A stretch of 48,272 nucleotides of DNA. Origin: Alphaproteobacteria bacterium. GTDB taxonomy: Bacteria; Pseudomonadota; Alphaproteobacteria; Rs-D84. The translations under genes were made by a program, and so were the position numbers. The notes under the pieces are model-generated. The model was not told the DNA's origin and searched no databases. It was given only the letters and a program-made list of their open reading frames with translations. Positions 34,909 through 42,772 of the stretch are shown here, piece after piece; positions within the stretch are counted from its first letter, which is position 1, and each line of letters starts with the position of its first letter. The stretch is from contig JAFQTD010000022.1 of NCBI GenBank assembly GCA_017409215.1, positions 1 through 48,272 on the forward strand. The letters run 5' to 3'.

Positions 34909-35589
34909 CTATTTTTTATTAATTATTTCCTGAATAACCCAATTTGCCAGACACAATCCAAACACACCAGTCACTGTAATTACAGAACCTAAATTCTTGG
35001 CATGTCCCAGTACGGGTTGCGGCATTTCAGACGAAAAGACCACTGGAAAATCAGGCAATCCCTGACCACGTATCAACCGCCTGATACGCGCCGCCAATGG
35101 ACAAACCGCTGTTTGTGATATTTTGGCTATTTTTATTTTGGTTAAATCAATCTTTGATGCCGCCCCCATACTGCTGATAAATGGTATGTTGCACCTGCTT
35201 GCCCACCTGTACAAAGCAATCTTTGATTCAACAGAATCAATTGCATCAATTATAAAATCGGGCTTTACCGGCAAATCAGTATTCGCATCAAAGAACAAAT
35301 TAAACGCATCAACTTTTATATCTGGATTAATATCCTGCAAACGCGATTGTGCCACTTCTACTTTTGACATCCCAACTGTCGAAGACAACGCAAACAACTG
35401 ACGATTTATATTTGATTCTTCAACAACATCAAAATCCACAATAATTATATGCCCAACACCAGAACGCGCCAAGGCCTCAATCGCAAAGGAACCAACCGCC
35501 CCACACCCGACAACCATAACTGTTGATTTTTGTAATTTTTCTGCGCCGTTATCACCAAATAATAAACGTGTTCTATACAATCTATCCAT
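34909..35589 (-). CDS. tcdA: tRNA threonylcarbamoyladenosine dehydratase (TcdA/CsdL-like, ThiF/E1 family)
   Basis: It uses ATP to cyclise t6A37 of ANN-decoding tRNAs. The 226-residue protein has the E1-like nucleotide motif VMVVGCGAVGSFAIEALARSGVG (about 24-46), IIVDFDVVEESNINRQLFA, DAIDSVESK and the C-terminal SAMPTRL-like segment SSEMPQP with GSVITVTGVFGLCLA. Its ATG lies inside the tatD stop region (8-nt overlap), so the two genes are translationally coupled. Confidence 0.9.
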   Translation of the reverse strand: MDRLYRTRLLFGDNGAEKLQKSTVMVVGCGAVGSFAIEALARSGVGHIIIVDFDVVEESNINRQLFALSSTVGMSKVEVAQSRLQDINPDIKVDAFNLFFDANTDLPVKPDFIIDAIDSVESKIALYRWASRCNIPFISSMGAASKIDLTKIKIAKISQTAVCPLAARIRRLIRGQGLPDFPVVFSSEMPQPVLGHAKNLGSVITVTGVFGLCLANWVIQEIINKK

Positions 35590-36244
35590 TACCTAACATC
35601 CTTTGTGCATTATTTACAAAAACATTTTTTGATATTTTACACTCATCTGCAACCCGATTAGTCCATTGAACAATATCAATAACATTTTCAGAATCAGTTT
35701 CCAACAACAATCGATTTTGTGGGGTTTCGGCAACTCGCTTTAATGACCTAGCTGGCGAATATGAAAAGTACACTTTTTCCATCCCCAGCCAATCAGAAAT
35801 CACACCATTAAATCGATGAAATAATATAAAAGGAATATCAGTATATTCTTGATTTCTCAAAATCGGAACAATTTTATCCCACGCCCCGACACAATGAATA
35901 TGCACCCCACGTTTCAAGGCATTTGCGATTACAATTTGCCGCATAAAAACATCAATTTGCGCATCCATATTAGCATATTTATTATCCAATCCTATCTCGC
36001 CAACGGTTAAATCTGGATATGCCAATAATTTATCTTGCAACAACACATCCCAGTTATCTGGTAAATTATCTATATACCAAGGATGAATTCCGATTGCCCC
36101 ATAAATATTTTGTGATTGTTGTGCAGATTCTATAACAAAATCCCACTCTGATATTTTTGCTGAATTATTAACTGCGCCAACATTATCTGGAACGAATGCT
36201 GACGCGGTCAAGAAATGACAATGCGCATTAAAATACTCTAACAT
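35582..36244 (-). CDS. TatD-family metal-dependent hydrolase
   Basis: The 220-residue TIM-barrel hydrolase has the metal ligands in NAHCHF, the glutamate in TVGEIGLD, histidines in GVHIHCVGAW and ILFHRFNG, and the late Asp in LLLETDSEN. TatD proteins are 3'-5' nucleases in DNA/RNA quality control. At 220 residues it is 35-40 residues shorter than usual TatD, mostly in the C-terminal half. The ATG at 36244 was taken instead of a TTG two codons upstream. Confidence 0.87.
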   Translation of the reverse strand: MLEYFNAHCHFLTASAFVPDNVGAVNNSAKISEWDFVIESAQQSQNIYGAIGIHPWYIDNLPDNWDVLLQDKLLAYPDLTVGEIGLDNKYANMDAQIDVFMRQIVIANALKRGVHIHCVGAWDKIVPILRNQEYTDIPFILFHRFNGVISDWLGMEKVYFSYSPARSLKRVAETPQNRLLLETDSENVIDIVQWTNRVADECKISKNVFVNNAQRMLGNG

Positions 36245-36284
36245 AGGCAATATGATACGTCACAACACACCAATTGTCAAAGAA

Positions 36285-36313
36285 CAAAAAATCCCGCATT
36301 GCGGGATTTTTTT
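36285..36313. terminator. Terminator of the EF-hand protein gene
   Basis: AAAAAATCCCGC-ATT-GCGGGATTTTTTT, symmetrical A/T runs, lies 7 nt past the stop of the minus-strand gene at 36320. Confidence 0.9.
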
Positions 36314-36319
36314 CAAGAT

Positions 36320-36820
36320 TTATTTTGCAACTTCTGCAGTCTGAACTGTATCTGCTGTTGCATCTGGCATTGGTGCCGGCTGTGGCATTTCTGGTTTTGG
36401 ACCACGTTTATCAAAACCGCGACGATGTTTTTTCGCCATTTTGAATTCTGCCTTGTCAACACAACCATCGCCATTCTTATCCATCATCGCGACTTTTTCA
36501 GCCATCTTTGGACATTTTACAACCAAGCAACCGTTATCAAATTCTGGACGTGGCATAAAACCACCACGCTTGTGGCAGCAACACAACTTTGCCGTTGCAA
36601 ATCCCAACGCAAAAATAACCAAGAACAATACTAACTTCTTCCAAAAACGTCCCTTGTGACATGCGCAATGCGTGTGTTCTGCACAATGACCGCCACATGC
36701 ACAGCCATGATTACAGCCACAAGAATATGTTTCTGCTGGCTTTACGACCTTTTTAACAGTTGCTTTTGTTGTTTTACGAACAGGTGTTTTCTTTGCTGGT
36801 GATTTTTTTGTATTTGCCAT
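36320..36820 (-). CDS. Membrane protein with Lys/Ala/Pro tail, Cys-His cluster and one EF-hand
   Basis: The 166-residue product has four visible parts. Residues 1-29 form a histone-H1-like basic tail (KKSPAKKTPVRKTTKATVKK). Residues 34-55 are a dense metal-binding cluster (CGCNHGCACGGHCAEHTHCA). A single membrane helix follows (61-78), then CCCH. In the C-terminal part is a canonical EF-hand calcium loop, DKNGDGCVDKAE (114-125; ligands D114, N116, D118, D122, E125). The tail is Pro/Met-rich. It has no signal peptide; the basic tail should be cytoplasmic and the EF-hand periplasmic. It may sense or bind metal on both sides of the membrane; no family is recognised. An AAGGAAGG site precedes the start. 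Confidence 0.7.
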   Translation of the reverse strand: MANTKKSPAKKTPVRKTTKATVKKVVKPAETYSCGCNHGCACGGHCAEHTHCACHKGRFWKKLVLFLVIFALGFATAKLCCCHKRGGFMPRPEFDNGCLVVKCPKMAEKVAMMDKNGDGCVDKAEFKMAKKHRRGFDKRGPKPEMPQPAPMPDATADTVQTAEVAK

Positions 36821-36931
36821 TTGTCCCTTCCTTTATTTGTTATTAGACATCAATATTTTATTGAAATAAAAAAATATTGTAAAGAAAAAAGTTATCTTAT
36901 ATACTTCAAAATAGAATCAAAGGAGTATCAA

Positions 36932-37471
36932 ATGTGGACAACAATTGCAATTATTGCTATTTTCATCATATATTTTATTGCACTTTACAATGGATTGATT
37001 GCACTAAAAAATCAATCGCGTGAGGCTTGGGCAACAGTTGACACCCAGTTAAAGCGCCGATACGATTTAATTCCAAACCTTGTAAAGACTGTCGCCGGTG
37101 CGGCAAAGCACGAAAAAGAAACTCTTGATGCAGTCACCATCGCACGTAATAACGCAATGGCACAGAACGGGCCACTTAGTGCGGACGCACAAAACAAACT
37201 AACCGAAACATTAAAAAGCCTGTTTGCGGTTGCAGAATCATACCCCGACCTGAAAGCCAACCAGAATTTCTTGGAATTACAACGCGAATTATCGGACACA
37301 GAATCCAAGATTCAAGCGACCCGTCAATTCTATAACACTGTTGTTATGCGTCTGAACACACAGATTGAACAATTTCCGTCAAATATCGTTGCAAATCTGT
37401 TCAACATAACCCCCGAAAAAATGTTTGAAATTGACGCAACCGAACGCGCAGTTCCACAGGTTAATTTTTAA
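36932..37471 (+). CDS. lemA: LemA family protein
   Basis: The 179-residue LemA protein has an N-terminal membrane helix (WTTIAIIAIFIIYFIALYNG), then a long helical bundle with the family core RREAWATVD-like (NQSREAWATVDTQLKRRYDL, IPNLVKTVAGAAKHE), LKANQNFLELQRELSDTESKI and the FNITPEKMFEID region. Its biochemical role is unclear; many relatives sit beside htpX or TPM-domain genes, neither of which is present here. AAAGGAG lies eight bases before the start. Confidence 0.9.
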   Translation: MWTTIAIIAIFIIYFIALYNGLIALKNQSREAWATVDTQLKRRYDLIPNLVKTVAGAAKHEKETLDAVTIARNNAMAQNGPLSADAQNKLTETLKSLFAVAESYPDLKANQNFLELQRELSDTESKIQATRQFYNTVVMRLNTQIEQFPSNIVANLFNITPEKMFEIDATERAVPQVNF

Positions 37472-37492
37472 CACATTATATACAGAAAACGC

Positions 37493-37521
37493 TTGATTTT
37501 TTAAACCAAAGACGGTAAAAT
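37493..37521 (+). promoter_or_regulatory. rpsD promoter
   Basis: TTGATT (37493-37498) and TAAAAT (37516-37521) are exactly 17 nt apart; the expected start is near 37528, giving a leader of about 110 nt. Confidence 0.65.
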
Positions 37522-37527
37522 CAGCCA

Positions 37528-37637
37528 CGCTGAGTAATCAGAACTGATTAAACGACGGTGCGTTTGGTCCCGTCTGTGATAAGGATTCTGTTAAATACCC
37601 GGCACCAAGAAAAACCAAAAAACAAAAGGAAAAAACT
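37528..37637 (+). promoter_or_regulatory. Structured rpsD leader, likely autoregulatory
   Basis: The leader holds TAATCAG/CTGATTA (37535-37550) and GACGG/CCGTC (37554-37574). The segment GGTGC (37557-37561) can pair instead with GCACC (37602-37606), so the second and third pairings exclude each other. Ribosomal protein S4 often binds its own mRNA to limit synthesis, so this may be an S4 operator. It does not match a described S4 leader that I know. Confidence 0.5.
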
Positions 37638-38270
37638 ATGGCAAGAGCGGGCGCAAAGCGCAGCACACGCAAGTTAAAAATCGGACGCAGTCTGGGTGTT
37701 AACTTGTGGGGTCAGGCAAAATCCCCATTTAACAAACGCAAATACAAACCTGGTCAGCATGGTCCAACATCACGTGGTGGCAGTTCATCTGACTATGCAA
37801 AACAGATGCGTGCGAAACAGACATTAAAAGGCTACTATGGTAATATTGGCGAAAAGAAATTCCGCGCATATTATCTGGAAGCGAACAATATGAAGGGCGA
37901 CACCCCAGAAAACTTGATTGGTTTATTGGAACGTCGTTTGGATGCTGTTGTATATCGTGCAAAATTGGCACCAACAGTATTCTCTTCGCGTCAGTTAATC
38001 AGCCATGGGCACATCTATGTAAATGGTAAACGTGTAAAAATTGCTTCATATCGCGTAAATCCAGGTGATGTTATCACTGTTGGCGAAAAAGCAAAACAGA
38101 TGCCATTGGTCGTATTGGCACTGGAATCTGGCGAACGCAATTTCGCAGACTATGTTTCTGTTGACAGTGCAAACTTCACAGCGACATTTGTACGCGTACC
38201 TGCATTCGCAGACGTTCCATACCCAGTTCAGATGTTCCCAGAATTGGTTGTTGAATTCTATTCTCGTTAG
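37638..38270 (+). CDS. rpsD: 30S ribosomal protein S4
   Basis: S4 nucleates assembly of the 30S body. The 210-residue protein starts MARAGAKRSTRKLKIGRSLG and has the PGQHGPTSRGG segment and the S4 RNA-binding domain (RLDAVVYRAKLAPTVFSSRQ, then LISHGHIYVNGKRV). It ends at PVQMFPELVVEFYSR. It stands alone, outside any alpha or spc operon, as is common in alphaproteobacteria. AAAGGAAAA precedes the start. Confidence 0.97.
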   Translation: MARAGAKRSTRKLKIGRSLGVNLWGQAKSPFNKRKYKPGQHGPTSRGGSSSDYAKQMRAKQTLKGYYGNIGEKKFRAYYLEANNMKGDTPENLIGLLERRLDAVVYRAKLAPTVFSSRQLISHGHIYVNGKRVKIASYRVNPGDVITVGEKAKQMPLVVLALESGERNFADYVSVDSANFTATFVRVPAFADVPYPVQMFPELVVEFYSR

Positions 38271-38293
38271 TAATAGAAGAAAGCGAGAAAAAC

Positions 38294-38321
38294 AAAAAAT
38301 CCCCATCTGGGGATTTTTTTT
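38294..38321. terminator. Bidirectional terminator between rpsD and the minus-strand operon
   Basis: AAAAAATCCCC-ATCT-GGGGATTTTTTT. It terminates rpsD and the long era-to-38328 gene string that meets it. Confidence 0.9.
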
Positions 38322-38327
38322 ATTACA

Positions 38328-40019
38328 TCAACGCGATTTTAATAAATTCTGATATCGCAGATAATCCATATTCTGCATTTTATGTGCACGATATTTATTC
38401 ATTAATTTCAATTTATTATTTTTCACCAAATACCAGATTGGCAATTTTAAATCTGTCACACGCGACAAATCAGCATTTCCAAGTTCTAATTTTTTCGCGC
38501 CACTTAAATCAACACGACACGCAGGCAGTTTTGCCCCAACCAAATCGACCCCATTTATACGCTCAGGCATTTTAATATTTCTTGCCCCCAACAAATTCAC
38601 CTGTCCCAAACTAAGTTTTTCGGTTATATTGGCAAAATCTAAATCACAATTTTGTGGCATTATGGTATTCCACATAACCAAACGTCCAACATTTGCAAAA
38701 TTAATTTTTCTAACACTCGATAAATTCGCACTAGCCAGAACAACGGTATCTACATTATTAAATTCCAAATCACATTCATGCAGTTTTGCCCACCCCAGAT
38801 TAACTTCTTTGGCATTTTTTGGAAATTTTACACTTTTTCTTTTCATACCACTAAAATCCACATGATACATATCTAGTCTGGATATACCGCTAAAATCTAA
38901 ATCGCATTCTGGTAATTTTGCATTATTCAAATTAATACTGTCTGTTTTTTCAGAAAACCTCAAACTTTTTGCACCTCTCAAATCTATACCAAACAACCCC
39001 AGATTTTTTGCACCAGAAAAATCCAAATGCCCACGCAATTTAAACTTTGTTAAGTCAACCAGTGTTGATGATTTTGGTTTTACCCAAAACATTTCACCGT
39101 TTTCCACAGACAGAACCCTTTCACTGTCTGCGAACAACGAAACAGTATTATCTTTATTTTTTATAATTCTTACCTTTTTATTTTGGAAAAAGTCAGTATC
39201 AAATAACACCTTGTCTTCACCAGACGTGTCTGTTATGCTTTTCTTGCTGTTATCATAGATATAACCACGCCCCAGCATCAATTGATAATCCCTGTTCAAG
39301 TCAACTATATTTCCGCCACAGATATAGAAATCATCCCCAAAATAAGTATTATTTATTTCAGAATTATATTTACAAACCTGTCCGCTAATCAATACATAAC
39401 CATCTGGCAACAAAACAGTTCTTGTAGAAAAATTAACATTAAAATAGTGCTTAAGTGCCTCTGCCAAACCAACAATTATATTATCAGGATTTGAATTATA
39501 TGTATTATCAGAATTATCAACCGTATGATTATAGCGATTTTTTATACTAATAAACCCACCCTTTTTCAAAATCTGAATTGACAATACCGATGTTCCATAT
39601 TCATCTTCACGTTGTGGATTTTTAAAATCTTTTCTGTTTATGTTATCAACATCTTTACGAACTGCATTCACGATATAATAATTTAAATATCTGTTTGCAT
39701 CACGAAAAGTACACAATTCTTCCCCTGGGGCAAAATACTGCCTTATTGCATTTTGCTTTCCCAAAGTATCCGCAACATAGGCGTTATAGCCTGCCTTATC
39801 CAGCAAATCAAACGGGTTTTGTGGATTACCGGTTTCTACTATTTTAATATTTTTCAGCGATGCTAAATATTGCAAAATCGGTTCTGCATTACGTCCTGCA
39901 TACTTTACAATTTTATCAATGTTTGGCACATCAAAAATTCCATTATCACAGTCACGAATTGCCCTGGCAAATCGTTCCCCGTTTTGTTTTTTGATAATAT
40001 CATACATTGTCTTTGGCAT
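38328..40019 (-). CDS. Solenoid repeat protein with ~43-residue CDLDF repeats, unknown function
   Basis: The 563-residue protein has no signal peptide. Its N-terminal ~330 residues are unrecognised (starts MPKTMYDIIKKQNGERFARA). The rest is a repetitive solenoid related in look to pentapeptide or leucine-rich repeats. Phrases such as LDFSGAKNL, VNLGWAKLHECDLEF, CDLDFANITEKLSLGQVNL and CRVDLSGAKKLELGNADLS recur. Each unit is about 43 residues made of two ~21-residue half-turns, with a Cys-Asp/Arg-hydrophobic-Asp/Glu step marking the period. A basic helix ends the protein. It may bind proteins or act as an effector; this is inference. It is the last gene of the era-queA-tgt string, 7 nt after the preceding gene. 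Confidence 0.7.
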   Translation of the reverse strand: MPKTMYDIIKKQNGERFARAIRDCDNGIFDVPNIDKIVKYAGRNAEPILQYLASLKNIKIVETGNPQNPFDLLDKAGYNAYVADTLGKQNAIRQYFAPGEELCTFRDANRYLNYYIVNAVRKDVDNINRKDFKNPQREDEYGTSVLSIQILKKGGFISIKNRYNHTVDNSDNTYNSNPDNIIVGLAEALKHYFNVNFSTRTVLLPDGYVLISGQVCKYNSEINNTYFGDDFYICGGNIVDLNRDYQLMLGRGYIYDNSKKSITDTSGEDKVLFDTDFFQNKKVRIIKNKDNTVSLFADSERVLSVENGEMFWVKPKSSTLVDLTKFKLRGHLDFSGAKNLGLFGIDLRGAKSLRFSEKTDSINLNNAKLPECDLDFSGISRLDMYHVDFSGMKRKSVKFPKNAKEVNLGWAKLHECDLEFNNVDTVVLASANLSSVRKINFANVGRLVMWNTIMPQNCDLDFANITEKLSLGQVNLLGARNIKMPERINGVDLVGAKLPACRVDLSGAKKLELGNADLSRVTDLKLPIWYLVKNNKLKLMNKYRAHKMQNMDYLRYQNLLKSR

Positions 40020-40026
40020 AATATTA

Positions 40027-40293
40027 TTACTTTTGCTTTACCTGCTGATTTGCAAACGGTGCATAATATCGCAAAGAATCCAACTGATATTGTTTTTTTG
40101 CCACTTCTAATTCCTGACGACGCAAATCATTCGATTTTGCGATTTCATTACCAACACTCATTGTTGCCACCGCAATAACAAATGTTAGTATAGTAATCGG
40201 CATAAAGCGACTATTTGCGCGAACATTCACATTTACATCATCTCTTATCTTTGTATGCACATCATTTTCAATTTTTACATATTTAGTCATCAT
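40027..40293 (-). CDS. Small single-pass membrane protein, unknown
   Basis: The 88-residue protein has a membrane helix (MPITILTFVIAVATMSVG, about 31-48) and a charged coiled-coil-like tail (AKSNDLRRQELEVAKKQYQL). Two adjacent Met codons make the start 40293 or 40290; AAGGG lies upstream. It sits tightly between two other hypotheticals (16 and 7 nt gaps), so it is translated as part of the operon. No family is recognised. Confidence 0.6.
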   Translation of the reverse strand: MMTKYVKIENDVHTKIRDDVNVNVRANSRFMPITILTFVIAVATMSVGNEIAKSNDLRRQELEVAKKQYQLDSLRYYAPFANQQVKQK

Positions 40294-40309
40294 AAAACAC
40301 CCTTTTTAA

Positions 40310-41299
40310 TTAAAACCATTTCCATGGCTGAAACACCTTTAATATCCCCATTGCAGTACGCTTGTCTGCATATGTATGACCGCAACGTGGACAAACATTA
40401 AACGGTTTTATTATTGCCTTGGCTTTTGCGAATACCAAGTGCCACAAATACACCCCCAATGCCCAAACAACAATCACCAATCCCCACATAACAAAGTTAA
40501 AATATTTATCAACTGTATTTGTGATAACAGTTATTGTTGTAACATCAGACTTTGATAAATCATCATAAATCTTGGTTGCCACCCCCCACGAAGATGGTCG
40601 CCAAGGATAAACGTGTTTAATTCCATAATTCGTTAGCAACGTTGTCCCCAAGCCCCCAGACTGTTTATCCAGCGCATTTTTTATCGCTGTATCCAGCGCA
40701 CTGTCTATTTCCGTTTGTGCAACACGTGTCAAATCACTCTTGATTTTATCCAGTTTTGCATTAATTTGTTCTGCGGTATTATCCACAGTTTTGATTGCTT
40801 CATTTGTTTTTTCTATACCTTTGTCCACCTCTGCAACCGCCTTGTCTATGCCATCTGTTTTGACACCGAACATCTTTGCCAATCCCGAAACCTTTTTAAC
40901 CCCTGCCGTTGTCTTAGATGCCTCAGCCGTTTTTTCACGTGCAGAATCTGCCGCCACCGATACTTTTTCTACATTTTTCTCGACCACTTTTACTGCATCA
41001 ACTGCCTTGGCGATTGGCTTTTCCAGATTAACAGATTTTGCCACTCCGTCTAACAAAGCCTCGTATTGTTTAACAATTCCCCTTTGCAAATCAAAGAACA
41101 TCGACACAACAATTGATTTTTTTATTGGTTCTGAATAAGTATTTTTAACATACAACGGTGCCCAAATTAATATCACGAACCAAACCACAGTTATCAATGT
41201 AATAGTCAATTTCACCCCACGAACCAGTGATTTTTTCTTCGCGACGGTTTTCGCGCCCCCCATATCAATAACTTCAACTTCTTTTTTTGCTTTTGCCAT
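40310..41299 (-). CDS. Two-helix membrane protein with long coiled coil and C-terminal CPxCG
   Basis: The 329-residue protein has a basic N-terminus and a first membrane helix (LTITLITVVWFVILIWAPLY, about 30-49). Next comes a long Ala/Lys/Val-rich helical domain (about 70-215: VEKNVEKVSVAADSAREKTA) that should form coiled coils between the two helices. The second membrane helix is about 270-290 (FVMWGLVIVVWALGVYLWHL), followed by a short tail with CPRCGHTYADKR, a half zinc-ribbon. It may span the envelope in the manner of a coiled-coil scaffold. No family is recognised. Coupled to both neighbours by 16-18 nt gaps. Confidence 0.68.
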   Translation of the reverse strand: MAKAKKEVEVIDMGGAKTVAKKKSLVRGVKLTITLITVVWFVILIWAPLYVKNTYSEPIKKSIVVSMFFDLQRGIVKQYEALLDGVAKSVNLEKPIAKAVDAVKVVEKNVEKVSVAADSAREKTAEASKTTAGVKKVSGLAKMFGVKTDGIDKAVAEVDKGIEKTNEAIKTVDNTAEQINAKLDKIKSDLTRVAQTEIDSALDTAIKNALDKQSGGLGTTLLTNYGIKHVYPWRPSSWGVATKIYDDLSKSDVTTITVITNTVDKYFNFVMWGLVIVVWALGVYLWHLVFAKAKAIIKPFNVCPRCGHTYADKRTAMGILKVFQPWKWF

Positions 41300-41317
41300 T
41301 TTATCTCTCCATTTTAT

Positions 41318-41638
41318 TTAGCGATTTTTAATTGTTGCATACGCAGACAAAAATTTATCTATCTCTTGCTTACTAGTCTGTTGTAATTTCTTGAAAACTT
41401 CTTGATTTTCTTGAAATTCTTTGATTTGACACAAGGCCTGGTAATAAAACTTGGCATCTGCTGATTTTTTAAATGTCATCATCTGTGATTCTGGCACCAC
41501 AGAATACCCCTTTGCATTTCTAAGACAAACCAACGAATAAATAAAGCCCATACCATCTACTTGCTTGTACACAAGTGCCAAATAAATCTTATCGTCCATA
41601 GATAATGTCAAATCTGGTTTTTTTGTCTTGCTATTCAT
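41318..41638 (-). CDS. Small cytoplasmic protein of unknown function
   Basis: The ~106-residue protein (MNSKTKKPDLTLSMDDKIYL at its start) has no signal or membrane segment; the C-terminal half is helical and charged. The start at 41638 is preferred because GGGGG lies nine bases upstream; an ATG two codons earlier (41644) is possible. Either start overlaps the end of tgt, so translation is coupled. No family is recognised. Confidence 0.65.
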   Translation of the reverse strand: MNSKTKKPDLTLSMDDKIYLALVYKQVDGMGFIYSLVCLRNAKGYSVVPESQMMTFKKSADAKFYYQALCQIKEFQENQEVFKKLQQTSKQEIDKFLSAYATIKNR

Positions 41639-42752
41639 TTTCATTTACCCCCGTATAGTTCTTTATAAATTCCGCCTTAAACTCTGCAAAACGTCCCTGC
41701 TCTATTGCGGTTCTGATATCGCGCATCAAATCCTGATAGAACCATAAATTATGCTGTGTCAACAATGTTGCACCCAAAATTTCATTACACTTAATCAAGT
41801 GATGAATATATGCGCGCGACCGTTGACAGGCTGGGCATCCGCACTTATCATCCAACGGCGCCGCATCATCACGAAAACGTGCATTACGCATATTCATTGT
41901 ACCCGAACGGGTAAATGCCTGTGCGGTACGACCTGCGCGTGTTGGCATAACACAATCAAACATATCAACCCCACGTTCAACCGCCCCCAGTATATCCAGC
42001 GGCGTTCCCACCCCCATCAAATAACGCGGTTTATCTGCTGGTAATAATGGTGTGGTTGCAGAAATCATATCAAACATAACGTTTTGTGGTTCACCGACTG
42101 CCAATCCACCAATTGCATACCCGTCGAATCCAATTTCCACCAGCGCACGCGCAGATTTTTCGCGCAAATCTGGAAAGTCTGCCCCTTGGACAATACCGAA
42201 TATTCCGTACCCATCGCGATCAACAAATGCATCCTTGCTGCGTTTTGCCCAACGGGTGACCATATCAACATTTTTTTCAACGCGCGCACGTTCTGCGGGC
42301 AACTTCAAGCATTCATCCAACACCATAGTAATATTAGAATCCAATTGATGCTGAATATGCACAGAATCCTCTGGGCGCAAAAAGTGCTTTTTACCACCAT
42401 CAAAATGTGATGTAAATTGCACCCCTTCTTCACTCATTTTGGTCAGGGTCGATAAACTCATCACCTGAAAACCACCACTATCTGTCAGTATTGGCCCATC
42501 CCAGCCCCCAAATTTATGCAATCCCCCCATCTGTTCAACCAAGTCGCCCCCTGGTCGCATCATCAAATGATAGGTATTTCCTAAAATTACCTGCGTACCA
42601 GTTGCAGCAACCTGATCCATCGTCAACGCCTTAACAGTTGCAGCAGTTCCCACCGCCATAAACGCAGGTGTCTGAAATGTTCCATGCGCTGTTTCAACCG
42701 TACCACGACGCGCATTACCGTCTGTTGCAATTAAATTAAATTTCAAAGACAT
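41631..42752 (-). CDS. tgt: tRNA-guanine transglycosylase
   Basis: It swaps guanine-34 of GUN-anticodon tRNAs for preQ1, the penultimate steps of queuosine formation. The 373-residue protein has both catalytic aspartates (D91 in ILTDSGGFQ and D266 in MFDCVMPTRAGR) and the zinc site C304-x-C306-x2-C309 with H335. The gene precedes hypotheticals and follows the M16 peptidase after 20 nt. With queA it provides two queuosine steps from one gene string. Confidence 0.97.
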   Translation of the reverse strand: MSLKFNLIATDGNARRGTVETAHGTFQTPAFMAVGTAATVKALTMDQVAATGTQVILGNTYHLMMRPGGDLVEQMGGLHKFGGWDGPILTDSGGFQVMSLSTLTKMSEEGVQFTSHFDGGKKHFLRPEDSVHIQHQLDSNITMVLDECLKLPAERARVEKNVDMVTRWAKRSKDAFVDRDGYGIFGIVQGADFPDLREKSARALVEIGFDGYAIGGLAVGEPQNVMFDMISATTPLLPADKPRYLMGVGTPLDILGAVERGVDMFDCVMPTRAGRTAQAFTRSGTMNMRNARFRDDAAPLDDKCGCPACQRSRAYIHHLIKCNEILGATLLTQHNLWFYQDLMRDIRTAIEQGRFAEFKAEFIKNYTGVNENE

Positions 42753-42772
42753 CTTATACTCACCTCATTAAT

